Part shown: positions 41,918 through 50,147 of the stretch, piece by piece | Position numbering within the stretch: position 1 is the stretch's first letter | Layout: the number at the start of each line of letters is the position of its first letter | Position numbers and translations under genes: made by a program | The notes under the pieces: model-generated | The model's database searches: none | Seen by the model: only the letters and a program-made list of their open reading frames with translations | What the model was told of the DNA's origin: nothing | NCBI GenBank assembly: GCA_019322895.1 | Contig: JAHWHZ010000001.1 | Location: forward strand, 633,021-697,020 | Length of the DNA stretch: 64,000 bases | Origin: Candidatus Woesearchaeota archaeon | GTDB lineage: Archaea > Nanobdellota > Nanobdellia > Woesearchaeales > ARS49 | Direction: 5' to 3'

Positions 41918-42408
41918 TATTCACCTGTATTTTTGTTTCCTTTATATATTTTTTCAAACAATTGTACAAAAATATCTTTTGGCAGCTTTAATCCAAGCTC
42001 AAGCAGAGCTTTTGCAAGCTGTGTTCCTGCTTCCTCTTCATACCCTGTCAATTCAATGTCAAGCGCGTCTTTTAAAGTTTGTGAACAAAGAAACCCCTCG
42101 TTCAATGCCAGCACAATATTCCTTCCTTTGTTGATGAACTTTATTTCAGCAAGGTCTGCTTTGACATCATCAAGAGCTAGGTTCTCATCAAAGCCGTGGT
42201 TCAATAGTTCTTGTTTTACCAGCGCAAGTACTGCCTGCTTGTAATCAAGATTCCTGACATCAGTTATTTTCTCTTTTTTCCTGAGCGGCTTTATGACCCT
42301 GCCTAGGTATGCCTTCACCTTTTGCCTGGACCCGTTTATTGTCCACTCGTTTTCCACGAGATAAGCATATTCTTTTCCCTTTAGTTTTTTGATTCTTACA
42401 AAGACCAT
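41917..42408 (-). CDS. Conserved hypothetical archaeal protein
   Basis: 163 residues. The first 50 form a beta-rich KGKEYAYLVENEWTINGSR-like module reminiscent of the N-terminus of some transposase-like families. The rest is helical. There is no catalytic triad, so I do not call it a transposase. Cotranscribed with uppS. Confidence 0.55.
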   Translation of the reverse strand: MVFVRIKKLKGKEYAYLVENEWTINGSRQKVKAYLGRVIKPLRKKEKITDVRNLDYKQAVLALVKQELLNHGFDENLALDDVKADLAEIKFINKGRNIVLALNEGFLCSQTLKDALDIELTGYEEEAGTQLAKALLELGLKLPKDIFVQLFEKIYKGNKNTGE

Positions 42409-42450
42409 TTTTGTAGATAGGCACTATGTAATATTTAAGAATTTCGCCAA

Positions 42451-43005
42451 TTATTCCTTGAAAACTTTGCATTCAAAGGTATAGACACTGACGTCATTGT
42501 TTTCCCATGCTCTGGCAGGCAGTCCTGCTTTTTTGCAGGTCATGTCCAGTGCAGATTCGCCGTCAACATCAAAGTCTGTGAACACCTGCGGAAGCAATAT
42601 TCCTTTGTACTGCTCTTTCTCTGCAATCAGGCCGTGCTTGCCTATTTTGACATGCTTGTGCCTGTCTTTTGCAGGGCATTCCATCAGTTTTGGCTCAGTC
42701 AATACAGAGATTTCAAATTGGATATCTGGCAGTTCATTTGAGCTTGTGGGCGGGAATCTTGGGTCTTCAAAAGCAGCCCCTTTTGCTGCGTTGACAACAG
42801 CCCACCATATCGGGTGCTCTGGCTCGATATAGCCGATGCATCCTCTAAGCTGCTTGCCTTTCTTGATGCACACGAATATTCCTCTTTTTTCAGAGTATTT
42901 CTTTTTGATGTCTGCAGAAGCCTGGTATGGCTTTTTCTCTAGAAAGCTCTTGACTGCGTCTTTTGCAAGCTTTATCAACTCTTTTCCGTCAGCAGCTTTT
43001 AGCAT
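42451..43005 (-). CDS. AMMECR1-domain protein
   Basis: 184 residues with the family signature LRGCIGY (about 50-56) and AFEDPRFPP. AMMECR1 proteins are universal in archaea and eukaryotes; the function is unresolved, possibly nucleic-acid linked. One nucleotide separates it from rpoL. Confidence 0.9.
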   Translation of the reverse strand: MLKAADGKELIKLAKDAVKSFLEKKPYQASADIKKKYSEKRGIFVCIKKGKQLRGCIGYIEPEHPIWWAVVNAAKGAAFEDPRFPPTSSNELPDIQFEISVLTEPKLMECPAKDRHKHVKIGKHGLIAEKEQYKGILLPQVFTDFDVDGESALDMTCKKAGLPARAWENNDVSVYTFECKVFKE

Positions 43006-43006
43006 T

Positions 43007-43279
43007 TTACTTTAGCTTTTTTGCCTGGTCTTTTAGCTTTGCTGCTTCCTTTGTCAGTCGTTTCACTGCTGCAGAAATAGTCTTTTTCGGATCTGCTCCA
43101 TCAGTCTCTAGCACGAATCTAGGAATGTTTATCAGTGGATGCTCTATGTTATATCCTGCTGACTTTACATGAGAGTCGTTCCATAGTTCTTTTTGAAGTG
43201 CATTGCATAATGTATGCGTCTCTCCAGGCACTTCAAATACAAGTTTGCTCTTTTTTTCCTCTAGAATCTTGACTTCCAT
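43007..43279 (-). CDS. rpoL: RNA polymerase subunit L (Rpb11/AC19)
   Basis: 90 residues: GETHTLCNALQKEL is the alpha-like dimerisation motif and HPLINIPRF follows. L pairs with D to nucleate polymerase assembly. It leads into AMMECR1. Confidence 0.93.
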   Translation of the reverse strand: MEVKILEEKKSKLVFEVPGETHTLCNALQKELWNDSHVKSAGYNIEHPLINIPRFVLETDGADPKKTISAAVKRLTKEAAKLKDQAKKLK

Positions 43280-43305
43280 TGTGAATCTCCAGAATCTGAG
43301 TTTGT

Positions 43306-44034
43306 TTATAAAGCTTTCTCTCCATACTCGTATTTTATCATTGCAAGCATCGCTATTCCTGCAGTCTCTATCCGCAGTATTTCCTTTCCTAAGCTTATTG
43401 GCGTGAAATTTTTTTGCTGTGCCTTCTTTATCTCCTCGTCTGTAAAACCTCCTTCTGGCCCTATCAGGCAGATGATTCTCCTGGGCCTTCTTTTCTGCAG
43501 TGCGTTCTTTAAGTGCTGTTTTGCCGTCGGCAAAGCCATTAACTTAAGGTCGTATTCGTCGGTAAATTCAATGAAGTCCTTGAAGTTTAGCGGCCCTGTT
43601 ATCTCTGGGATGGTTGTTCTCTGGCTCTGCTTGGCTGCCTCTACCCCAATTCTGGCCCAGCGCTCACTTTTTTTGCTGTTTTTAGGCTGTACAACGCTTC
43701 TCTTGGTGATTAAGGGTATTATTCGCTCTATTCCAAGCTCTGTGGCCTTCTGTATGAGCCAGTCAAAGCGTTTTCCTTTAGGGATTGCTATGGCCAGATC
43801 CACTGAAATGCCGCTTGTTCTCACTTTTTCCCTTGCAAGCACCTCTATTTCCACTATTCTGGGGCTTATGCTGCTGATTTTCCCTATTATCTCGCCTCCT
43901 TTACCGTCAAATAAGCATATCTTGTCCCCTTTCCTGAGGCGCAATACATGGATATGCCTGGCTTCCTCCCCTTGAATCCTCACTATTTGGCCTTTTGAAA
44001 GCTTCTCACTGAAGAATCTGGTTATTTTAGCCAT
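43306..44034 (-). CDS. rsmE: RsmE-family 16S rRNA m3U methyltransferase
   Basis: 242 residues: an N-terminal PUA-like domain (HIHVLRLRKGDKICLFDG) and a C-terminal SPOUT knot with LIGPEGGFTDEEI and SLGKEILRIETAG. RsmE methylates U1498 in bacterial 16S rRNA and is uncommon in archaea, so transfer from bacteria is likely. It borders the repeat-rich island at 44.04 kb. Confidence 0.92.
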   Translation of the reverse strand: MAKITRFFSEKLSKGQIVRIQGEEARHIHVLRLRKGDKICLFDGKGGEIIGKISSISPRIVEIEVLAREKVRTSGISVDLAIAIPKGKRFDWLIQKATELGIERIIPLITKRSVVQPKNSKKSERWARIGVEAAKQSQRTTIPEITGPLNFKDFIEFTDEYDLKLMALPTAKQHLKNALQKRRPRRIICLIGPEGGFTDEEIKKAQQKNFTPISLGKEILRIETAGIAMLAMIKYEYGEKAL

Positions 44035-44833
44035 TTTTGCCTTGTATGAACTCTCACTTTTTTGCCATTATTCTGGTGTTTTCCCGTAATATGGCAGTTT
44101 TTTTGCTGGTGCCTAACGCTTTTCACCTTGTTTATTGCCTTGTGTGAACTCTCACTTTTTGGGTATTTTTCGGGTATTATCCCCGAATTTGCCTCACTTT
44201 CAGCTTCTTTCTGAGGCCCCTTTGAAGGCCTGATTTGCCCTTGTTGGACCTCCTCAAAACCCGCCTTTTCAAGGCAGGGCTTGAAGAGCCAAAAATGCAG
44301 CTTGTTTTAACCTTTCACTATTGCTCATTTCGCACTTTTTCCCTTACTATATATTATATGCTTTTATGAGCCTTGATTGAACTTGATCATTGATTTTTGT
44401 TTGGGTTTGAATTTTTTAAAAATTTTTGATTGGAATTTTTTGAAATTTTTTTGATTTGTTTTAAACAAATTTTTTTATTTTTGATTTTAATTTTTGAAAA
44501 ATTTTGTTTGATTTTAAGCGTGATCTTGGCTTGTTTTGAATCCTTGTTTTTTGTTTTATTTTAATTAGCAAAACAAAACTACTATTTAAACCTTTTGCTG
44601 GTCTCATTCCCAACTAGTCCCAGATAGTCCCAGAATTAGTCCTTTTGTCGTCTGAGACTAGTCCCAGCTTAGTCCCAACTAGTCCCAGATAGTCCCAGAA
44701 AATGGCCTTTTATCGACTGAAACTATTCCCAGCTGAGTCCCAGTCCTATTCCCAGCATATTCCTGGGACAGTCCTAAGAATATCCCATATTCCCAAAAGA
44801 TTTTTATATTCCCAAGGTATTTTTACTTAAAAA
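44035..44833. other. Repeat-rich non-coding region, left flank of the wHTH island
   Basis: No gene seen in 800 bp. Contents: a 24-bp direct repeat with one mismatch exactly 100 bp apart (44037-44060 and 44137-44160); the box TGGTGCCTAA (44109-44118), whose inverse recurs at 47058 and 47434; an extremely T-rich tract (about 44385-44515); and phased TAGTCCCAG repeats (44615-44698) with looser ATTCCCA copies to about 44815. Such a mix of unwinding-prone DNA and iterons is typical of origins or complex operators. Confidence 0.6.
44615..44698 (+). repeat. Phased TAGTCCCAG iterons
   Basis: Copies start at 44615, 44625, 44659, 44670 (ending A), 44680 and 44690, so most are spaced 10-11 bp and face the same side of the helix. 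Looser copies (ATTCCCAG, GAGTCCCAG) continue to about 44755 and two ATTCCCA words lie by the TATA box near 44800. Confidence 0.75.
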
Positions 44834-45487
44834 ATGATATTTTTCAGTTCAAAAAGGGTGGATAAGAAGATTGAGCAACTGGATGCAAGACTGGCTGCTT
44901 CTTTTGCAAAAGTGCGCCGGGACACAGAAGCGATATATCAATGGCTCAATTTCTTTTATGATGAATCAAACAAGCAGAAGGCTCTGATCAGGCATCAGGA
45001 TGAGGCCATCAAGGAGATGGAAATGCAGATTGAGAGGATGCCCAAATCAAGGGAAGAGATAAAGGCGATAGTGGATGCCTACTATGACCACGAAGCCCTG
45101 CTTGAGAAGATGAGCCGTATTGCCGAGAAGATAGAGCGGCTTGAGGCTGTGAAGCAGAGGCCTGCAAGAAGGCCGGCCCCTATGGCAGCTCCTGCAGCTC
45201 CTGCGGCTGCAAGGCCTGTTTCAGCTCTCAGGGAGAAGATGATCAAGAAGATAACGAGGAATTCCAAGGATTACATCAAGAGCATGATTGCCTCCCTTAT
45301 CCGCAAATACGGCAGGATATCAGCCATGGCCTTGAGAGAGATTGTGGTGGACGAGCAGGGCCTGTGCTCTAAGAGCTCGTTCTACAGGCTTTTAGACGAG
45401 ATTGAGAAGGAGGCAGGAATAACGGTCCTGAGCTCTGGAAGAGAGAAAGTGTATGTTGCAGAGCTCTCAAAACCTGCTCGAAAATAG
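44834..45487 (+). CDS. Coiled-coil winged-helix DNA-binding protein
   Basis: 217 residues: a coiled coil (about 5-95), a Pro/Ala linker (115-136) and a winged helix (about 147-215) containing ISAMALREIV and KSSFYRLLDEIEK. The TTTTTATATT box at 44800-44809 gives a near-leaderless message. The iterons lie just upstream, so it may bind them, as a repressor or as an initiator. No AAA+ or primase motif. Confidence 0.65.
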   Translation: MIFFSSKRVDKKIEQLDARLAASFAKVRRDTEAIYQWLNFFYDESNKQKALIRHQDEAIKEMEMQIERMPKSREEIKAIVDAYYDHEALLEKMSRIAEKIERLEAVKQRPARRPAPMAAPAAPAAARPVSALREKMIKKITRNSKDYIKSMIASLIRKYGRISAMALREIVVDEQGLCSKSSFYRLLDEIEKEAGITVLSSGREKVYVAELSKPARK

Positions 45488-45554
45488 AGTTTGCAGAACA
45501 TAAATGTTTAAAAACAAGTTGCCTTGCTGAAATGTTACTGTGAGGGGTGGTAGT

Positions 45555-46088
45555 TTGAAAGAAACAAAACAAGAGGTATTGCTGACTAGCGACGATGTTC
45601 TTTTTAAGACAAATTTAAGCCAGGTTCTTGAGGCTGTGAGAGAGGAATTGGATGACCATCGAGAGTCCATAAACGAGAATACAACGGAAATCCAGACTAA
45701 TCACGAATTTCTTGCCCAGCTTGATGAGAAGATTGACAAGTTGACTGCGAGGATTGATGAGTTGACGCTCCTGGTGAAAGGCCAGCCAGAGGAAAAAAAG
45801 GTCAAGATCAAGGCACTTACAAGGCGAGAAAAAGAGGTTTTCAGGGCTCTCTACGAGCTCGGCTCAACAAAGCCGTTTATCACGTACAGGGAGATTTCTA
45901 AGTATTTGGGTATCTCAGAGGCCCTGGTGGCCCAGTATGTGGCTAATATCGTGGAAAAAGGAGTCCCTCTGACAAAGCGGTATTCCAGCAACAGGGTGTA
46001 CCTGAATCTGGAGAGATCATTTCGCGAGAAACAGGCTAAGCACTGCGTGATTGGCGTCAATACTCTTCTGTCACACTGGGTGCATTGA
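45555..46088 (+). CDS. Coiled-coil winged-helix protein
   Basis: 177 residues from a TTG start after GAGGGGTGG. An N-terminal coiled coil (about 20-75) precedes a MarR/wHTH-like domain (about 90-150) with FITYREISKYLGISEALVAQ in outline. The same coiled-coil-plus-wHTH layout as the neighbour at 44834, but little sequence identity. The 3' end overlaps the convergent gene by 32 nt. Confidence 0.6.
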   Translation: MKETKQEVLLTSDDVLFKTNLSQVLEAVREELDDHRESINENTTEIQTNHEFLAQLDEKIDKLTARIDELTLLVKGQPEEKKVKIKALTRREKEVFRALYELGSTKPFITYREISKYLGISEALVAQYVANIVEKGVPLTKRYSSNRVYLNLERSFREKQAKHCVIGVNTLLSHWVH

Positions 46089-46548
46089 TTGCACTCGAAA
46101 TCTTTTCTTTTTTGATCTTGTTCTGCAGTTCTCCAAGGAGCTTGAAACTGTCTTCAAGATGGGTCTTTATCGTGGATTCTGCCTTCCTGAAAGCACCTTC
46201 AAGATTGTTGCCATTCAGCTCATAGCCAATGACCACTTTTCCCTCTGCGACAAAGCTGGTCTTCTTGAGGATCCCTAGATGGAGCCATCTGTGCAGGTAG
46301 TCGTACATGGTCTGCCTCTTGATGCCTGCAAACACTCCCATTTCCTCTACTGGCATGACTGCTAATTCAGGCTTTTTTTCCTTGTTTGCTTGTTTTTTGC
46401 GTTCATAGAGCTCTAGAAGCAAAGAATGCATTTTTGCTGCCCCATCTTTTTTCCTTGGCAGCAGCCCGAATCTGGCTAGCAAAATACGGGCCATTTCAGC
46501 TACTTCAGCGTCTGGAAGAACTTCATTGTTTCCTAATTGGATGTTCAT
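46057..46548 (-). CDS. Winged-helix-like regulator
   Basis: 163 residues. Helical N-terminus, then an HTH around 68-100 (VEEMGVFAGIKRQTMYDYLHR in outline) with a wing VVIGYEL, and a C-terminal coiled coil. Third DNA-binding protein of this island, transcribed against the other two. Confidence 0.6.
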   Translation of the reverse strand: MNIQLGNNEVLPDAEVAEMARILLARFGLLPRKKDGAAKMHSLLLELYERKKQANKEKKPELAVMPVEEMGVFAGIKRQTMYDYLHRWLHLGILKKTSFVAEGKVVIGYELNGNNLEGAFRKAESTIKTHLEDSFKLLGELQNKIKKEKISSAINAPSVTEEY

Positions 46549-47506
46549 TCAAAATCACTCTTTTTCTAACAGTTTGATTCACTTCCTTAAATAGCTTTCG
46601 GTATTACCCCGACAATTAAAACTTTTAAGCATTGATAAGAGATTGAATTTCTTAAAAATCCTTGTATCTGCTTAAAAGCTATTAGCAGTTTGGATTTTTA
46701 AATTCAAAATTACCTTCAAAAATGTGGAATTTTCGCATATCTTGGATCTGAAGGGACTTTTTCTTTAAAAGGCACTTGGGCCTTCTGAAAAGCCTGTTTT
46801 CAAGCCATTTCCAAGGTATGTTTTGTTAAAATCCCGACAATTTCCAGGAACTGCCCTTTTTTTGGCATCCTGAAAAATGACCTTTTCTGCAAAAATCCCG
46901 GCACAGTCGCGATTTTGCCAGACTTTTCTGGATTTCCCCGACAAACGAGTTTAAGGGGCTTTTCACCATCAGGCGTGGTTCATCAAGCAGATGTTGGCAA
47001 AGCAATGCAGTTTGGTTAAATTCTGGGATAATGCCTTACAACCTCTTCAAACCACTGTTAGGCACCATATTTTCCCATGTCTCACTTTTGGCGTTTTTGA
47101 CAAAAATGTGCCTTATTTGGAGTTAAAAAAATTTGTTTTTTTATCCTCGGTAAACTGAAAAAATGCACTTTGTCACTGTCTGTTGGGAACATCTTATCTT
47201 TTCTAAAATTTATTTAATAACTATTGTTTTGAAATTTATTAGAAAATATTATATCTTTTCTAAAAGTTGTTAGTTAAAATAAAAATAATAAAATATATTT
47301 TGAAGTACTAGCAAGGATTTTTTCTTAATGAAAAGTGAGGGTTCCAAGAGTGAGCAAAAAACCAGGGAAAATCTTTAACTGCAAGAGGCAGGGCAAGTAT
47401 GGAAAAATCCCAGAATCCAAGAGAAAAAGTGACTTAGGCACCAGTAAAATTAAGCTCAAGAAGCCTCCTAAATAGCAGATACTCAGTCACTAAGAAAAAG
47501 TGAGTT
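46549..47506. other. Repeat-bearing non-coding region, right flank of the wHTH island
   Basis: No gene seen in 950 bp. It holds CCCGACAA words (46608, 46833 and 46938), two TTAGGCACCA boxes (47058-47067 and 47434-47443) inverse to the box at 44109, and AAAAGTGAG words (47331, 47496) inverse to the CTCACTTTT words of the left flank. AT-rich near 47200-47310. Confidence 0.5.
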
Positions 47507-48247
47507 TTAGCCTATGTAAGCGAACTTTTTCTTCTGCTTCAATTGCTGAGCCTTTTGGCCCTGGTTTACAATTGTCTTGAGTTTTTTCTCAAACTCCTCA
47601 GCCTGTTTCAGCAATGGCTTTGGGTCTACTTTCAGGCCCAGGTAATCGTCAATTAATTGGACTATCTGTGCAGCTGCCTTGCTGTCAGGCATCTTTGTGT
47701 GAGTCTCTGCAAACATGCAGGTTGTCTTCAGCCCTGATTTAAGAAGTATTGCTGCTGTTGAGCCCACGATGATTCCTTCTCCAAGGCACTTGTGGCCCTG
47801 GCTGTCCAGCTTTTTTGCTGCTTTATTGTCTTTTGTGAAATAAAAGGATCCTGCAGTTCCAGTACTTTTGGCAGGCTCTTCTGTTGAGCCCACTCCCTCG
47901 ATGGTTATGAGCTCTTTTGCGCCAAGCTGCTCGCAGACGTCAAGCACAAGGTCTGCAGCTCTCCATTCCTGGCCTGCTGCACTTGTTATTGCGTGTATTA
48001 TGACGATATTGTATTGCTTGTTATAGTAGATTCCAATAGGGTCAACTAATTTGCACTCGTGTATTGCTATCATGGATGGAGATGCATGGTTCTCAAAGTA
48101 GTGGCTGCCTATTTTTTCGCATTTCAAGTGGTCTATGAGAAAGCCGGTGGCGATTGTGCCTACAAGGCCGATGCCTGGAAACCCTTCAATGACTGTGACG
48201 CCTTTTGGTTTTTTCGTCAATATCACCTTATTTTTTTCTTCTGCCAT
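47507..48247 (-). CDS. PAC2-family proteasome-assembly-chaperone-like protein
   Basis: 246 residues with the PAC2 pattern VIEGFPGIGLVGTIATGFLID at the start, HAITSAAGQEWRAAD and ITIEGVGSTEEPA. Archaeal PbaA/PbaB of this family bind proteasome cores or form independent shells. Normal length. Confidence 0.85.
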   Translation of the reverse strand: MAEEKNKVILTKKPKGVTVIEGFPGIGLVGTIATGFLIDHLKCEKIGSHYFENHASPSMIAIHECKLVDPIGIYYNKQYNIVIIHAITSAAGQEWRAADLVLDVCEQLGAKELITIEGVGSTEEPAKSTGTAGSFYFTKDNKAAKKLDSQGHKCLGEGIIVGSTAAILLKSGLKTTCMFAETHTKMPDSKAAAQIVQLIDDYLGLKVDPKPLLKQAEEFEKKLKTIVNQGQKAQQLKQKKKFAYIG

Positions 48248-48437
48248 AGCTTTTGAAAAAAAGTTCTCTAGTATTTAAATTTTATCTTTTAAAACAGGTC
48301 TATTTCGGCGAAAATTTGAAATGTTTTGCATTTCAAAATTCACTAAAAAAAACGCTGTTTTTCGGCGAAAAATTTATATAAGATAATCGCTGATTCAATA
48401 GAATTCAACCGAATTAAAAAAATTTGAGGTGAATTTA

Positions 48438-48626
48438 ATGGCAAAGAAAAAAACATTCATGGGAATGGCATACCCAGCCAAGTGCCCGGCATGGTTTGGA
48501 ATCCTGGTTCTGTTAGTTGGTCTATGGTTCATGGCTGCTGACCTAGGATACCTAGGAACAGGCGGCTTGACGCTTTGGCCGATAGTTATCGCATTAATCG
48601 GCTTGCATATGTGGCTTGTTAAGTAA
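48438..48626 (+). CDS. Small membrane protein with two spans
   Basis: 62 residues, with spans at about 17-34 and 41-60 and a short loop with YLGTGG. ATG follows GAGGTGAATTTA. The upstream region repeats TTTCGGCGAAAA (about 48304 and 48361) and has a 9-bp perfect hairpin near 48315-48338. A TTTATATA box lies near 48371. Likely a small hydrophobic helper protein; unrecognised. Confidence 0.6.
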   Translation: MAKKKTFMGMAYPAKCPAWFGILVLLVGLWFMAADLGYLGTGGLTLWPIVIALIGLHMWLVK

Positions 48627-48740
48627 GCCTTTTATTTTTCTTTATTTTTCAGAATTATTCTAGTTACACAAATAAACCGCAATCTTTATAAACTACCTTC
48701 TTTTGTAATCCAGCAGTAGTAACTTCAAAGTGGGTGTAAT

Positions 48741-50147
48741 ATGGACAGCGATAAATCAGAGAAAAAACAACTGAATCAGCTAATAGCAGAGAATTCTGAG
48801 CAGCAAGTAGAAATAGACCGGCTGAAAGCACAGCTTGAAGAGAAAGAAGCGCAGATCGGGATGGCTGATACGCAGATACAGCGTCTTCAGAAAGACAAGG
48901 ATTTTGCGCAGCAAAGATACACCAGCTTGAGTAATGCAGCAGAGTTGCTGGACTTTTACAAAGCATTTATTGACAATGTTAAAAGCGAGCCGTTTCTTGT
49001 GAATTACTTGCTGAAATTTATTGAGAAAACTGGCTTAAAGAAAAAAGAAGATATGTCTGACCTGCACCCAGATGAAGACAGGGCTGCAGCTGAAATGGGC
49101 GATGCTAGCGCGACCCAGGACATAACAGCAAACATGGACTGGCTCTTGGTCCGTATCTGCGAAACCCTTCCAAGGTTTGAGGAGCTTGATGCCAAAGAAG
49201 CAGAATTTGCAACAAAAGGAGATGACGCTTCAAGCGCATTTTACAAGATTCTTGATGCAGTTAAAAAGACTCTTCCAGAAGCTGATAAAGAAAGCCTCGA
49301 GCAAAGGATTGCAAAAAGAGAAGAGCTGAAAATAAAAAAAGATGAGCTTGAAAAAGCTAAAAAAGCAGGCAAGCCCGTACAAAAAGAGATAGACCAGCTT
49401 GATAAAGAGATAGAGCCTCTGGGAGACCTTGTATCAGATTATGTCAAGGAGAAGCTAATAAGTTTGCAGAAGTACAAAACTCTGGAAAAAGCCAATGCAT
49501 TGATTGAGACCATTTACGAAACAGTGGATGCCATTCTTACGCCAGAGAACGAGGAGTCTGCAATCCCTCAAATAATCGCGAAACACAAAGAACAAGGTGA
49601 TGAAGCAGTTAAAAATGCAGTCAAGAAGTTTGTTTTTGAAAATCTTGCCAAAAGGCAGGAAATGATAGATGCAACAGAAAAGTTAACACAGGCATTAACA
49701 GATAAGACAGAAGAACATGAACATTACATGGAACTATACCATGGATTTACTTCTGCATTAGCAACAGATCTTGCAGAAAAGCTTGGTGAGAAAGTTAACT
49801 TGCAGGAACTGGATAAAGATCCCTTAAATTATGTTATGCCTAAACTTGCTGAATTAGAAAAAAAATACACAAACATAATCACAGAATTGCTGAAAAGAGA
49901 GATAAAAGCAGTGGCTGGTTATGATGATAAGACAATCGCTGTCCAAGAAATCCTTAAACCCGCGGACACCTGCTTTAGATTGGGAGTTCTTTATGCTGGC
50001 AAAGGATATGCTAAAGAAGCAAAAGCAAAATTCCAGGATGCATCAGACTTGTATAAGCAGGCGCTGCCTTTTGCAGAAGATGAAGCGCTAATAAAAAAGA
50101 AGATTGCAAAATGTGTTAAAGCAGCAGAGGGAATAAAAGATGACTGA
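48741..50147 (+). CDS. Large coiled-coil protein with C-terminal TPR-like repeat
   Basis: 468 residues. Coiled coil 1-65, a compact helical middle (70-190), a second coiled coil (about 200-245), and a TPR-like C-terminus (GVLYAGKGYAKEAKAKFQDA). No membrane segment. It overlaps the 833-residue gene by 8 nt, so the two are cotranscribed. First of three genes with this layout, perhaps subunits of a cytoskeletal or scaffold assembly. Unrecognised. Confidence 0.6.
   Translation: MDSDKSEKKQLNQLIAENSEQQVEIDRLKAQLEEKEAQIGMADTQIQRLQKDKDFAQQRYTSLSNAAELLDFYKAFIDNVKSEPFLVNYLLKFIEKTGLKKKEDMSDLHPDEDRAAAEMGDASATQDITANMDWLLVRICETLPRFEELDAKEAEFATKGDDASSAFYKILDAVKKTLPEADKESLEQRIAKREELKIKKDELEKAKKAGKPVQKEIDQLDKEIEPLGDLVSDYVKEKLISLQKYKTLEKANALIETIYETVDAILTPENEESAIPQIIAKHKEQGDEAVKNAVKKFVFENLAKRQEMIDATEKLTQALTDKTEEHEHYMELYHGFTSALATDLAEKLGEKVNLQELDKDPLNYVMPKLAELEKKYTNIITELLKREIKAVAGYDDKTIAVQEILKPADTCFRLGVLYAGKGYAKEAKAKFQDASDLYKQALPFAEDEALIKKKIAKCVKAAEGIKDD

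Noticed and set aside
41917..42408. Transposase
   Set aside because: The N-terminal module resembles that of some transposase-like proteins, but no DDE residues, inverted repeats or target duplications are seen, and the gene is stably linked to uppS.
44590..44760. CRISPR array
   Set aside because: The repeats are 9 bp with 1-2 bp gaps and no spacers, and no cas gene is near; they are iteron-like.
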